Shown here: one piece after another, positions 9,104 through 20,235 of the stretch
How the letters are laid out: the number at the start of each line of letters is the position of its first letter
Numbering within the stretch: position 1 is the stretch's first letter
Source: Agrococcus casei LMG 22410
Lineage (GTDB): Bacteria > Actinomycetota > Actinomycetes > Actinomycetales > Microbacteriaceae
DNA: 64,000 bases
Assembly (NCBI RefSeq): GCF_900163565.1
Contig: NZ_FUHU01000009.1
Coordinates: 1 to 64,000, forward strand
Reading direction: 5' to 3'
The notes under the pieces: model-generated
The model's input: only the letters and a program-made list of their open reading frames with translations
What the model was told of the DNA's origin: nothing
Database searches by the model: none
Program-made: the position numbers and the translations under genes

Positions 9104-9730
9104 ATGGCGCATGGCTACACATCGAACCGCTTTGTCTCCAAAACCAACCGCATCCTTGCGGGGGCATGTGCATTCTTGATAATTGCCTTGAGCATCGCCA
9201 TTGCGACATTCGCTCGTGACTGGACCGGCATCGCCATCGCGACGCTCGGATGCATCTGGCTGCTCTTCGTGGTCTATGCAGGCCTCTGGCGACCCAGGAT
9301 CGACATCGACGAGCACTCGGTCACGATCGTGAACCCCCTGCGCACAGTGGGCATCCCGCTCTCGAGCCTCATCCACGTCGACACCAAGTTCTCGCTGACG
9401 CTCATCACCGAGTTCGGCCGTTTTCCGGTTGCCTGCGCCCCGCAGCCCGGAGCCTTCGCCGCCCGCAAGGCTGCCAAGCGCAGCACTGAGGAAGCGAGCT
9501 CGCGAGCTGCCCTCGACAGCGGGCGCCGAGTGGGCGACATCCCCGGAACCGAATCCGGAGATGCCGCCGCGCTCGTGCGCGATCGCTGGGAGCGCTACCG
9601 CGACACGCACGGTGACAGCGCTCCCGACACGGATGCCTTCCCGCCGTCGCGACAGCGACACGTCGGCACGCTCGTCGTGATGGGCGTGCTGCCGGCGATC
9701 ATCGTGGCGCTCAGCCTGATTCCCGGCTAG
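9104..9730 (+). CDS. PH-domain-containing membrane protein
   Basis: A 208-residue protein with two N-terminal membrane helices (about residues 17-60), then a small bacterial PH-like domain (IDIDEHSVTIVNPLRTVGIPL, split from the second helix by a short loop), a charged variable linker, and a C-terminal membrane helix. The layout matches actinobacterial low-molecular-weight bPH_6-type proteins; function unknown. It sits on the plus strand inside the minus-strand importer locus, divergent from the ATPase gene and convergent with oppC (6-base gap). Its start lies six bases after a GAGAAT box, so its mRNA is probably leaderless. Whether it has any role in peptide uptake is not shown by the sequence. 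Confidence 0.65.
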   Translation: MAHGYTSNRFVSKTNRILAGACAFLIIALSIAIATFARDWTGIAIATLGCIWLLFVVYAGLWRPRIDIDEHSVTIVNPLRTVGIPLSSLIHVDTKFSLTLITEFGRFPVACAPQPGAFAARKAAKRSTEEASSRAALDSGRRVGDIPGTESGDAAALVRDRWERYRDTHGDSAPDTDAFPPSRQRHVGTLVVMGVLPAIIVALSLIPG

Positions 9731-9735
9731 TGCCA

Positions 9736-10689
9736 TCATGCGCTTTCGGGCAGCTCTTTGGTGCGTCGACGGCTGAAGCGCTTCTGCCTCGGGTCGAACG
9801 CCTCACGCAGGCCGTCACCGACGAAGTTGATCGCCAGAGCGGGCACCACGATAAACAGAGCGGGCCACCAGTAGAGCCACGGACGGTTGCTGAATGCCGA
9901 CTGGTTGTCGGAGATCAGACGACCGAGTGACACCTCGGGCGGCAGGATGCCGTAGCCCAGGTAGCTGAGCGAGGTCTCGAGCAGGATGGCGCTCGCTGCG
10001 AGCAGCGTCGAAGCCACGATGACCACGCCGACTGCGTTGGGCAGGATGTGCTTGAAGATGATGCGACGGTCGGTTGCACCGGCGATGCGAGCAGCATCGA
10101 CGAACTCACGCTCGCGAAGTGTCAGGAACTCTCCGCGCACGAGACGGGCGATGCCCATCCAGGTGACCAGACCGAGGCAGATCGCCAGCAGGTAGATGCC
10201 GAGACCGCCCGAGATGCGTCCGATGACGGCACCCACGACGAGAGCCGGGATGACGATGAACACGTCGGTCATGCGCATCAGGAACGAGTCGACCCAGCCG
10301 CGGTAGTAGCCCGCGAGGGCACCGATGACGGTTCCGACGATGGTGCCGAGTCCGCCGATCACGATCATCACGAAGTAGCTGTTCTGCACACCTCGCATGG
10401 TCATCGCGAAGTAGTCCTGACCGATTGTGGTCTGACCGAACGGGTGCTCAGCGACCGGTGCGCCGTTCGGCGCTACCTGCGTGTAGGGGGTGGAGTAGTT
10501 GAGATCCCAGATGCCGGGGATCGGGCCGAGCCCGACCATCACCACGCTGAACAGCCAGATGCCTACGAACACTACGAGGGATCCCATTGCCAGCGGGTTC
10601 GAGAAGAACCGCTTGGCAATCAGGGTCCACTGGTTTTCACTCTTGACTTCGGCCTTGACCGATTTGTCGCTCTTTGTCTTGTCAGTCAT
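9736..10689 (-). CDS. Oligopeptide-type ABC importer permease OppC/DppC
   Basis: A 317-residue inner-membrane permease. It has a cytoplasmic lysine-rich N-terminus, a first helix (VVFVGIWLFSVVMVGLG), a periplasmic loop, and five further helices with the EAA-type loop AARIAGATDRRIIFKHILPN that contacts the ATPase. DppC-type proteins have this length and order. The ATG overlaps the oppB stop (TGATG); a GTG one codon upstream is an alternative. It pairs with OppB to form the translocation channel. Confidence 0.93.
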   Translation of the reverse strand: MTDKTKSDKSVKAEVKSENQWTLIAKRFFSNPLAMGSLVVFVGIWLFSVVMVGLGPIPGIWDLNYSTPYTQVAPNGAPVAEHPFGQTTIGQDYFAMTMRGVQNSYFVMIVIGGLGTIVGTVIGALAGYYRGWVDSFLMRMTDVFIVIPALVVGAVIGRISGGLGIYLLAICLGLVTWMGIARLVRGEFLTLREREFVDAARIAGATDRRIIFKHILPNAVGVVIVASTLLAASAILLETSLSYLGYGILPPEVSLGRLISDNQSAFSNRPWLYWWPALFIVVPALAINFVGDGLREAFDPRQKRFSRRRTKELPESA

Positions 10690-12242
10690 CACTTCACCCT
10701 CACTCTCGGGTCAAGCACCGCGTACAGCATGTCCGCGATGAAGTTGAACGCGATGGCAAGGATCGCAATGACCAGGAAGTAGCCCATGATCGGATTCAGG
10801 TCGAGCACGCGGAGTCCGTTGTTGAACATCGCGCCCATGCCTGCGATCGCGAACACTCGCTCTGTGATCAGTGCTCCTCCGAGCAGCGAGCCGATGTCGG
10901 CCGCGATGATCGTCGTCAGCGGGATCAGCATGTTCCTGAACGCGTGACGCATGACGATCGTCTGCTCTGAGAGACCCTTGGCACGTGCAGTGCGGATGTA
11001 GTCCTGGTTGAACACCTCGAGGAGACCGGCGCGAGCAAAACGGGTGTAGAACGCGAACGACACGAGCAGCATCGAGATGGTCGGCAGGGCGAAGTGCATG
11101 AGCTGGTCGATGCCCGTGCCCCACACGTCACCGCTGTATCCGGTCGTCGCGTCCTGTGCGGTCGCCACGGGCCGGCCGTTGATGCGGGGGTTGGCCATGT
11201 ACGAGGGCCATGCCTGCATGAAGCGGTCGATCAGCACAAAGAACGAGACGAAGAATCCCGTGATTCCTGCAGCGCGGATCACCTGGCCCTTGTCGGGACC
11301 GAAGTAGCTCACCGCGAACCCAACGAGCACGCTCACGACAATCGCAACGACTCCGAGAATGAGGAGCGTCCAGATCGTCGAGACGTCGAACAGGCCCTGC
11401 AGGGTGAAGTAGCAGATGTACCCGATGACACCGACGATGCCGGCCGCGATGAGTGCCCGCCTGTTGCGGAGCCCCGCGGTCAGGGCGGTGACCCCGACGA
11501 TCGTGAGAGCGATCAGCAGGAACAGCAGCACCGGGCCGAGCGAAGGCTCGAGGAAGAAGTTTGTGAGGTTCATGTAGACCAGGGCTGCGGCAGTCGCAGC
11601 GCCGGCCACACCGAACGTGATCAGACGCCGATACGGAGTGCCTCCGACGATAAGCGACCACACGAGACCAGAGACGACCGTCAGGCCGATGATCCAGATG
11701 AGGCTGATCTGGGGTGGATCACCCCGTTGAATGAAGTTGTTCATTCCGATCGCACCGAACTCCTTGAGCAGCACTGCTACAAGGAACGACGGAAGCGAGT
11801 AGAGGAAGAACGACACGAAGGTCGTGCCGATGTCGAAGGCTGAGTTCTGGCGCAGTGCGGTGACCATGCCGACGACAACGCCGAGAATGATGGCGAGGAT
11901 GCTGGCGGCAGTCACGAGGCGGATGGTCGAAGCCATCGCAGGAGGCAGCAGAAGTGCAACTTCGAAGCCTTCGATCGAGTTGCCAAGCGTGCACTCGAAC
12001 GCGAATGGAGCGAGGCACGAGGCCACGCCGCCAACCCACATCAGCCATCGAAGCGGTGGGGCGACGTCGAGCTGCAGCAACTCGATTCGTCGTGCAATCA
12101 GTTCGTCTTTGTTGGGGGCGCTTGATGTTCGCAGCTCTTCTAGCGGGTCAGCCGATAGAGCCGTGAGCATATACATGAGGAAGGACGCTATGAGTAGCGT
12201 CAGAATAGAGACGAGGATTCGTCTCACTACGTATGAGAACAC
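10689..12242 (-). CDS. Oligopeptide-type ABC importer permease OppB/DppB, enlarged
   Basis: A 517-residue permease, about 190 residues longer than usual OppB/DppB proteins. The N-terminus MFSYVVRRILVSILTLLIAS is the standard first helix, and the C-terminal third carries the EAA loop RTARAKGLSEQTIVMRHAFRN. Between the early permease helices and this loop, at about residues 190-345, is an inserted region with roughly five extra hydrophobic segments. Similar long OppB proteins occur in some actinobacteria, but the role of the insert is not known to me. The start is GTG with a GGAG site upstream. The gene follows the second binding-protein gene across a 140-base gap that holds a strong hairpin. 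Confidence 0.9.
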   Translation of the reverse strand: MFSYVVRRILVSILTLLIASFLMYMLTALSADPLEELRTSSAPNKDELIARRIELLQLDVAPPLRWLMWVGGVASCLAPFAFECTLGNSIEGFEVALLLPPAMASTIRLVTAASILAIILGVVVGMVTALRQNSAFDIGTTFVSFFLYSLPSFLVAVLLKEFGAIGMNNFIQRGDPPQISLIWIIGLTVVSGLVWSLIVGGTPYRRLITFGVAGAATAAALVYMNLTNFFLEPSLGPVLLFLLIALTIVGVTALTAGLRNRRALIAAGIVGVIGYICYFTLQGLFDVSTIWTLLILGVVAIVVSVLVGFAVSYFGPDKGQVIRAAGITGFFVSFFVLIDRFMQAWPSYMANPRINGRPVATAQDATTGYSGDVWGTGIDQLMHFALPTISMLLVSFAFYTRFARAGLLEVFNQDYIRTARAKGLSEQTIVMRHAFRNMLIPLTTIIAADIGSLLGGALITERVFAIAGMGAMFNNGLRVLDLNPIMGYFLVIAILAIAFNFIADMLYAVLDPRVRVK

Positions 12243-12310
12243 GTCGTTGTACTCCGAGTCGTCAGTGTCAAACTACCCCATAGTACACAGGGGAAAGCGT
12301 GGTCAGCGCA

Positions 12311-12351
12311 CGAGCGGCCGTGAGCGCAGTTTGTGCACTCACGGCCGCTCG
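12311..12351 (-). terminator. Intercistronic hairpin between binding-protein and permease genes
   Basis: An 18-base inverted repeat (CGAGCGGCCGTGAG core, one non-Watson-Crick pair) with a five-base loop, in the gap between the second binding-protein stop and the oppB start. There is no T-run after it on the minus strand, so it is either a weak terminator or an mRNA-stabilising element. Such hairpins commonly give high binding-protein and lower permease expression. Confidence 0.7.
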
Positions 12352-12382
12352 CACGGTCAGCTGAGCTTGTCAGCCATTGGGA

Positions 12383-14140
12383 TTACTCGACCACTGACCA
12401 CTCGAGGATGTTGTGAACAACACCTGTCTGTGTCGGGTTGTAGACGAGGCCGTCGACCGAGCCGTCTGAAGCGACCAGTCCGGGCGACTGGAACAGCGGG
12501 AGACCATAGAAGTCCTCAGCAGTTGCAGTGTCGATCATGATCTGCAGCTCGAGCATGCGCTCTTCGTCGTCGATCAGCGTCTGGGTCTCATCGATCCAGC
12601 CGTCAATTTCAGTGTTGCTGTAGTTGTTGTAGTTACCGCCGCCGCCAGTCTTGAAGATCTGCGGCAGGCCAGCGTAGCCGGCACCCGGTGAGATCCAACC
12701 GAAGATGGTTGCATCGTAGTCGCCCGAGCCGAGGCGTGCTGACCACTCAGGGTCTGCCTCGTCGACGATCACGAAGCCGGCCTCTTCAGCGCTCTGCTGA
12801 ATGAGACGGAACGCGTTGACACGGTTGGGGTTGTCGGAGCTGTACAGGATGCGGACCTCAGGGGTCGCACCTGCGAGGAGCTCCTTGGCGCCCTCGATGT
12901 CGGGCTCGGTGAAGCTGTCGTAGCCGTTGGCTGCCTCAGCCTCGGCGTACTGCTCCTGGCTCGAGACGAACAGCTGCGAGTTCAGGACCGAAGCCTCGGG
13001 GTTGACCGGCTTGACGATCGAGTCGACGATCGCCTGACGCGGGATCGTCTTCAGGAAGGCCTCGCGCACGTTGGCGTCAGCGAAGACACCGTCGAACGTG
13101 AGGTCGATGTGGTCATACGACAGCTGGTCGCCCTGGATGACATCCGAACCCTGCGACTCGAGTGACTGGAGCGTGTTCGCGTCAGCCTGGGGCTCGATCA
13201 CGTTGACCTCACCGTTGGCGAGCTGCTGGATCTGCGTCGAAGCGTCACCGATGAACTTGAGGATGATGGTCTCTACCTGGACCGGGTCGCCCTGCCAGTT
13301 CTCGTTCGGGGAGAGCTGCACGAATCCACCGTCGTTAGCCTGGAAGTCGCTCACGACGTAGGGGCCAGCACTAACGAGGAGACTCTCGTCAGTCGGCATC
13401 TGCGTGATCGCGTAGCCAGTGTTGTGGAACTCGCCCAGGGTCGAAAGGGTCTCGTTGCCCTGTTCGCCCTTCTCGGTGTCGGTGAAGAACTGTGTCAGCT
13501 CTTCTGCCGACATGTCGACCTGCTCAGCAAAGACGTGAGCGGGCTTGGTGATGAGGTTCACCAGGTTCCAGTCAACGTAAGCCTCGCTGTAGTTGAGCGT
13601 CAGCGTGCGGGCATCACGATCGATCTCGGGGAAGTCGGTGGTGTTCAGACCTGCCGTCGAGCCAGCGAGTGAGAAGTAGTTCTCATCGCCGTCGCCGAAC
13701 CAGCCTGAGCCGATGACCCAGGAGAGCAGAAGGTCGTCGACGGTCATCTCTGTGCCGTCAGACCACACTGCGTTCTCATTGAGGGTGTACTTGACCTGCA
13801 GCGGGTCCTCGGAGACGAGCTCCATGGTTCCGTTGGTGGTGTCAGGAACAACCTCGAGTTCGTTCGAGATGGTGAGGAACGAGCCAAGGCCGCCGTTACC
13901 GGTCAAGTAGTCGACCATGCCGTTGGTGTTCAGGTTGTGCTCTGCCGTGCCCGAGTGGAGCGAGGTCAGTGCGTTGGTGGTTGCGATCGAAACGGTCGAG
14001 CCGGTCGCGCCGTCGCCGCCGGTGCTCTCGTCTGTGTCGTCGCCACCTGTTGTGGTGCAGCCGCTTACGACCATCGCTGCAGCAGCCGAGAAGGCAATTG
14101 CAGTGGTGAGTGCGCGGCCCCGCTTGAAGCTGTTGCTCAA
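12383..14140 (-). CDS. ABC importer substrate-binding lipoprotein (SBP family 5)
   Basis: A 585-residue lipoprotein of the DppA/OppA family. The N-terminus has Lys/Arg, a hydrophobic core and the lipobox MVVSGC near residue 30, followed by an acidic, Gly/Thr-rich linker. The family 5 signature is visible in the region QVKYTLNENAVWSDGTEMTVDD. The frame extends further upstream, but a TTG start at 14140 has an ideal AAGGAGG site and gives a proper signal peptide. It captures peptides outside the membrane and delivers them to OppB/OppC. A second, diverged binding-protein gene precedes it. It is the last gene before the intercistronic hairpin. Confidence 0.93.
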   Translation of the reverse strand: MSNSFKRGRALTTAIAFSAAAAMVVSGCTTTGGDDTDESTGGDGATGSTVSIATTNALTSLHSGTAEHNLNTNGMVDYLTGNGGLGSFLTISNELEVVPDTTNGTMELVSEDPLQVKYTLNENAVWSDGTEMTVDDLLLSWVIGSGWFGDGDENYFSLAGSTAGLNTTDFPEIDRDARTLTLNYSEAYVDWNLVNLITKPAHVFAEQVDMSAEELTQFFTDTEKGEQGNETLSTLGEFHNTGYAITQMPTDESLLVSAGPYVVSDFQANDGGFVQLSPNENWQGDPVQVETIILKFIGDASTQIQQLANGEVNVIEPQADANTLQSLESQGSDVIQGDQLSYDHIDLTFDGVFADANVREAFLKTIPRQAIVDSIVKPVNPEASVLNSQLFVSSQEQYAEAEAANGYDSFTEPDIEGAKELLAGATPEVRILYSSDNPNRVNAFRLIQQSAEEAGFVIVDEADPEWSARLGSGDYDATIFGWISPGAGYAGLPQIFKTGGGGNYNNYSNTEIDGWIDETQTLIDDEERMLELQIMIDTATAEDFYGLPLFQSPGLVASDGSVDGLVYNPTQTGVVHNILEWSVVE

Positions 14141-14169
14141 GGGATCCTCCTTGCGATTCGCACCGAGCA

Positions 14170-14179
14170 CACAATTGTG
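14170..14179. promoter_or_regulatory. Short palindrome upstream of the second binding-protein gene
   Basis: CACAATTGTG, a perfect 10-base palindrome, lies 30 bases before the TTG start, in the 124-base gap between the two binding-protein genes. It could be an operator or part of a promoter; nothing else supports this. Confidence 0.25.
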
Positions 14180-14264
14180 CCCGGTTGTTTGCACTAAGCG
14201 TAGGAGCCTCGGGAGCCATTAGGGCGACGCCGTATCGAAATGTTACGAAGCGGTGACCTAACTG

Positions 14265-16067
14265 TTATGGCTTGACGTCCCATCCATAAGCGTCCTGCCC
14301 GATGTAGGGTGCATCCGCGGTCATGCTGGCGCCCTCGACGCCGTCGGCCGACACTCCTAGAGCGGTCAGTTGGTAGAGCGGATAGCCCACTGCATCACCC
14401 ACGAGACGCTTATCGATCTCGACCATCGCATTGAGCGCGTCGTACTGGTCAGCGGCGGTCTTGGCGGTCGCCACGAGCTCATCGAGCTCCGGAGAGCTGT
14501 AGCCGGAGTAGTTGAGCGTGCCGTCGGTCAGGAAGCGTTCTGCCAGCAGGTCGAAGCTCTGCCCGCTCGTGTCGTCGACGGTGATCGCGACATCCCAAGC
14601 GGTGGGATCCTTCAGTGCTGCGCGCCAGTCGTCAACGCTGCAGTCCTCGAGCGTCCAGCCGAGCTCGGACGACGAGGTCTTCATGAGCTCGAACTGCTGC
14701 TTCTGCACGTCGCTTCTGGCATCGAACAGCACGCAGACATCGCGACTCTTCACACCGGCCTCGCTGAAGATCTTGTTGGCCTGATCCTCGTCGATTCCCG
14801 TGAGGTTCGCGAAGCCTGTCGCCTCAGCGGTGGGCTGCGACTCCGGGTGCGAGGAAGGGAACACCCAGCTGCTGCGCGCCTCTGCCACTCCCATCGCGTT
14901 CGTCTGCACGGCCAGCACATCCGAGATCTTCACCGCCGAGAGGAAAGCCTTGCGCACACCGGAATTCGCAAACAGATACTCGTGCTTTCCGGCTCCGATG
15001 TTGAAGTCAAGCCGCAGGAAGGACTCCTGGGGCCCCGAGATCGCGGAGAACCCGCGGCGGTCCATGCCCTGAATCGCGTCATAGTTGGCGACCGTCGGCT
15101 CGGGCATGGCAACGTTGATCTGCTTGTTGCGCAGCGCCTCGAGCATGGCGTCAGAGCTTTCGAACGGCACGATGCGCACGGTCTCTGCGAACGCGCTGTT
15201 CTGCGTGCGGAACTCCTTGTTGGGCTTCAGCGTCACGACCCCGGCCGGATCGATCGAATCGAGCAGGTACTGCCCGTTCGAGACCATCGCACCTGCAGCC
15301 GGTGATCCCTCGAGGAGGAACGCCTCGCGGTAGGCGTCTGCCAGCTTGCGGATGGTAGCAGTGTCTTCAGTGAGGATCGCCTCGGCCACCGCGTGCTTGG
15401 CGACCATCGGATCAGAGATGCCGAGGGCCGTCTCGGCCACGACATGGGCAGGCAGCACCTGCTTGAGGCTCTCGCGCCACTCGAGTGCCGGCTCGGTGTA
15501 CTCGATCAGAATGCCCCTGTTGCTGCCGTCAGACTGTGCGAGTTCGGTCTTGCCCTTCATGGGCGACCACCCGGTGTTGAAGAACACCGCGTCGTCAGGC
15601 AGCTCTCGAAGCGAGCCGTCGTCGGCCGTGTACTCGGCCGGGTCGAATCCCTCGGGAGCGAAGTGCTCGGATGCGGCGGCCCATGCCAGCAGAAGATCTG
15701 CTTCGTCAGTGGGCACGGCGTCGCTCCACGCCTGCCCCTCGGCGATCTGGTAGTTCACGATCAGCGGAGCGGTGCTGACAGCCTCGACCGAAGCGAACTG
15801 CGTGTTCACCGTCGCGGTCGGCACCGTCTGCGTGTTGAAGGGCAGATAGAGCAGGTTGCCGATCATCTGCTCGGCGCTCGACGTGACCGCGAGCGGATTG
15901 CCGAGGGTCGCATCTTCTGCGTTGACGGTCATCGCTGTGTCGAGCACACCGATCGAAAGCGTCGAGCCCTCGACCACGTTGTTCATGCCCACACCCTGTG
16001 AGCAGCCGACCAGCAGCAGAGACGCAGCGGCCGCCATGGCAATGCCGGCTCGACGTTTTCTTCGCAC
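14265..16067 (-). CDS. ABC importer substrate-binding lipoprotein, diverged paralogue
   Basis: A 600-residue lipoprotein upstream of the main binding-protein gene. It starts MRRKRRAGIAMAAAASLLLVG followed by the lipobox cysteine (LLLVGCSQG). The body has the general layout of SBP family 5, including VNYQIAEGQAWSDAVPTDEADLL split around the usual WSDG position, but the usual WSDG motif is WSDA and overall similarity is weak. GTG at 16067 with a GGAAGGA site is the chosen start; the open frame runs further up only through the promoter region. As an unlinked-in-sequence but adjacent protein it may bind a different ligand for the same permease. The closest relatives are probably annotated as ABC transporter family substrate-binding proteins. 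Confidence 0.85.
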   Translation of the reverse strand: MRRKRRAGIAMAAAASLLLVGCSQGVGMNNVVEGSTLSIGVLDTAMTVNAEDATLGNPLAVTSSAEQMIGNLLYLPFNTQTVPTATVNTQFASVEAVSTAPLIVNYQIAEGQAWSDAVPTDEADLLLAWAAASEHFAPEGFDPAEYTADDGSLRELPDDAVFFNTGWSPMKGKTELAQSDGSNRGILIEYTEPALEWRESLKQVLPAHVVAETALGISDPMVAKHAVAEAILTEDTATIRKLADAYREAFLLEGSPAAGAMVSNGQYLLDSIDPAGVVTLKPNKEFRTQNSAFAETVRIVPFESSDAMLEALRNKQINVAMPEPTVANYDAIQGMDRRGFSAISGPQESFLRLDFNIGAGKHEYLFANSGVRKAFLSAVKISDVLAVQTNAMGVAEARSSWVFPSSHPESQPTAEATGFANLTGIDEDQANKIFSEAGVKSRDVCVLFDARSDVQKQQFELMKTSSSELGWTLEDCSVDDWRAALKDPTAWDVAITVDDTSGQSFDLLAERFLTDGTLNYSGYSSPELDELVATAKTAADQYDALNAMVEIDKRLVGDAVGYPLYQLTALGVSADGVEGASMTADAPYIGQDAYGWDVKP

Positions 16068-16096
16068 GCGAACATCCTTCCGAAGAGACAGAGATG

Positions 16097-16102
16097 ATCG
16101 TA
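16097..16102 (-). promoter_or_regulatory. -10 box for the importer locus
   Basis: TGC-TACGAT (extended -10) on the minus strand, 30 bases before the GTG of the first binding-protein gene. The -35 is weak. It is the best promoter candidate for the whole importer operon. Confidence 0.45.
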
Positions 16103-16152
16103 GCAAGCGCGCATTGCCCGTTGCTGAACCGATCGCCCCCGGGCGACAGCCG

Positions 16153-16158
16153 TAGACT
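16153..16158 (+). promoter_or_regulatory. Leaderless -10 box before DCC gene
   Basis: TAGACT ends six bases before the ATG at 16165, so transcription would begin at the start codon. Confidence 0.5.
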
Positions 16159-16164
16159 GTGAAC

Positions 16165-16548
16165 ATGGCACCAGGGCTCCTGATCTATGACGGCGACTGC
16201 GCCTTCTGCACTTCAGCCGTGCAGTGGCTCGAAGCAAGACTTGAGCGCTTCCCCCGGTCGATTCCGCAGCAGCACATCGACTTCGCACAGTACGGGCTCT
16301 CGCTCGACGACGTGACGAACTCGGCCTGGATCGTCGACACCCGCTCTCCCCTGCGGATGTGGAGCCACGGAGAGCTCGCGGCCGCGCTGCTCGCCGGTCA
16401 GCCGTCGTTCGCGCTTCGCTGGACCGGACGCATGCTCGCCCTCCCGGGCATCCGTCACGCCTGCGACCTCGGCTACCGAGCCATCGCGGTCAACCGACAC
16501 CGTCTGCCAGGAGGAACACCAGCGTGCGCAATGCCGCCTCGGGCCTGA
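16165..16548 (+). CDS. DCC-family thiol-disulfide oxidoreductase-like protein (DUF393)
   Basis: A 127-residue cytoplasmic protein. The N-terminus LLIYDGDCAFCTSAVQWLE carries the family motif YDGxCxxC (Cys12 and Cys15), as in DUF393 proteins thought to be thioredoxin-like oxidoreductases. The GTG two codons upstream is open, but the ATG at 16165 fits the TAGACT box and family start. The 3' end overlaps the next gene by 25 bases, so the two are likely co-expressed. It is divergent from the importer operon. Confidence 0.85.
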   Translation: MAPGLLIYDGDCAFCTSAVQWLEARLERFPRSIPQQHIDFAQYGLSLDDVTNSAWIVDTRSPLRMWSHGELAAALLAGQPSFALRWTGRMLALPGIRHACDLGYRAIAVNRHRLPGGTPACAMPPRA

Positions 16549-17312
16549 CCGAGCTTCCGCTCACCACGGGCCCGGCGCGAACGCGCCTCAAGCTCGAGAT
16601 GGTCGCGGTGGCCTTCGTGTCGCTCGGCGCGAGCGCCGTGTGGTCGATCGTGCAGATTCTCGATGCGCTCACGCGTGAGAGCAAGCTGAACGAGCAGCAG
16701 ATCGCGCTCAACCCCTCGCGAAGCGACCGCGAGTGGCTCGACTTTCTGAATCAGACAGTGGGCCACGTGTTGGCGTTCGCTCCCGTGCTGCTGGTGTGCG
16801 TGCTGCTGTGGCAGGCATCGAAGCCGCACCTCGGGCAGATCGGCATCGATGGCAGGCGCCCAGGCAAGGATGCGCTGCTGGCACTCGGCATGGCGGCGCT
16901 CATCGGTGTTCCGGGCATCGCGTTCTACTTCGTCGCGGTGGGCCTCGGCATCAACCGGGTCATCGACCCGGGATCTGGCTCGCCGTACTGGTGGTCGACG
17001 ATCGTGTTGCTGCTGGCGGCAGCCCGCGCCGCGTTCGTCGAGGAGTTCATCGTGCTCGGCTACTGGTTCGAGCGGATGCGGCGCCTTGGGGTTTCGCCCA
17101 TGGTGACGATTGTCTCGGCAAGCGTGCTGCGCGGCTCGTACCACCTGTACCAGGGCTTCGGCGGATTCATCGGAAACATCGTCATGGGGCTCGTGTGGGG
17201 CTGGGTGTACCAGCGCACGGGCAGGCTGTGGCCGTTCGTGGTGGCGCACTTCCTGATGGACGCGCTCGTCTTCATCGGGTATCCGCTCGTCGCACACCTG
17301 TTGTCAGTCTGA
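16524..17312 (+). CDS. CPBP-family intramembrane metalloprotease-like protein
   Basis: A 262-residue membrane protein with about eight hydrophobic segments. Near residue 173 it has EEFIVLGY, which corresponds to the EExxxR motif of the CAAX-protease/bacteriocin-processing (CPBP, Abi) family with Arg replaced by Leu. LRGSYHLYQG supplies the second-motif His (about residue 207) and AHFLMD the third (about 242). Members cleave near membrane surfaces or have unknown roles. The GTG start follows an AGGAGG site inside the end of the DCC gene. Its stop lies just before the bidirectional hairpin shared with gcvP. Confidence 0.85.
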   Translation: MRNAASGLTELPLTTGPARTRLKLEMVAVAFVSLGASAVWSIVQILDALTRESKLNEQQIALNPSRSDREWLDFLNQTVGHVLAFAPVLLVCVLLWQASKPHLGQIGIDGRRPGKDALLALGMAALIGVPGIAFYFVAVGLGINRVIDPGSGSPYWWSTIVLLLAAARAAFVEEFIVLGYWFERMRRLGVSPMVTIVSASVLRGSYHLYQGFGGFIGNIVMGLVWGWVYQRTGRLWPFVVAHFLMDALVFIGYPLVAHLLSV

Positions 17313-17349
17313 GCTCCCCTTGGAGTTCGGCCGAGGGCAGCAAAACGCA

Positions 17350-17387
17350 AAGGGGCAGCTGAGCTCCAAATGGAGTTCAGCTGCCCC
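17350..17387 (-). terminator. Intrinsic terminator after gcvP
   Basis: An 18-base arm inverted repeat (AGGGGCAGCTGA-type, one mismatch) with almost no loop. On the minus strand it is followed by TTTGCGTTTTG, a T-rich tail, so it should end the gcvTHP transcript. It may also serve the convergent CPBP gene. Confidence 0.85.
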
Positions 17388-17403
17388 TGCGGATGCGCGA
17401 GCG

Positions 17404-20234
<2,831 letters not shown>

Positions 20235-20235
<1 letters not shown>

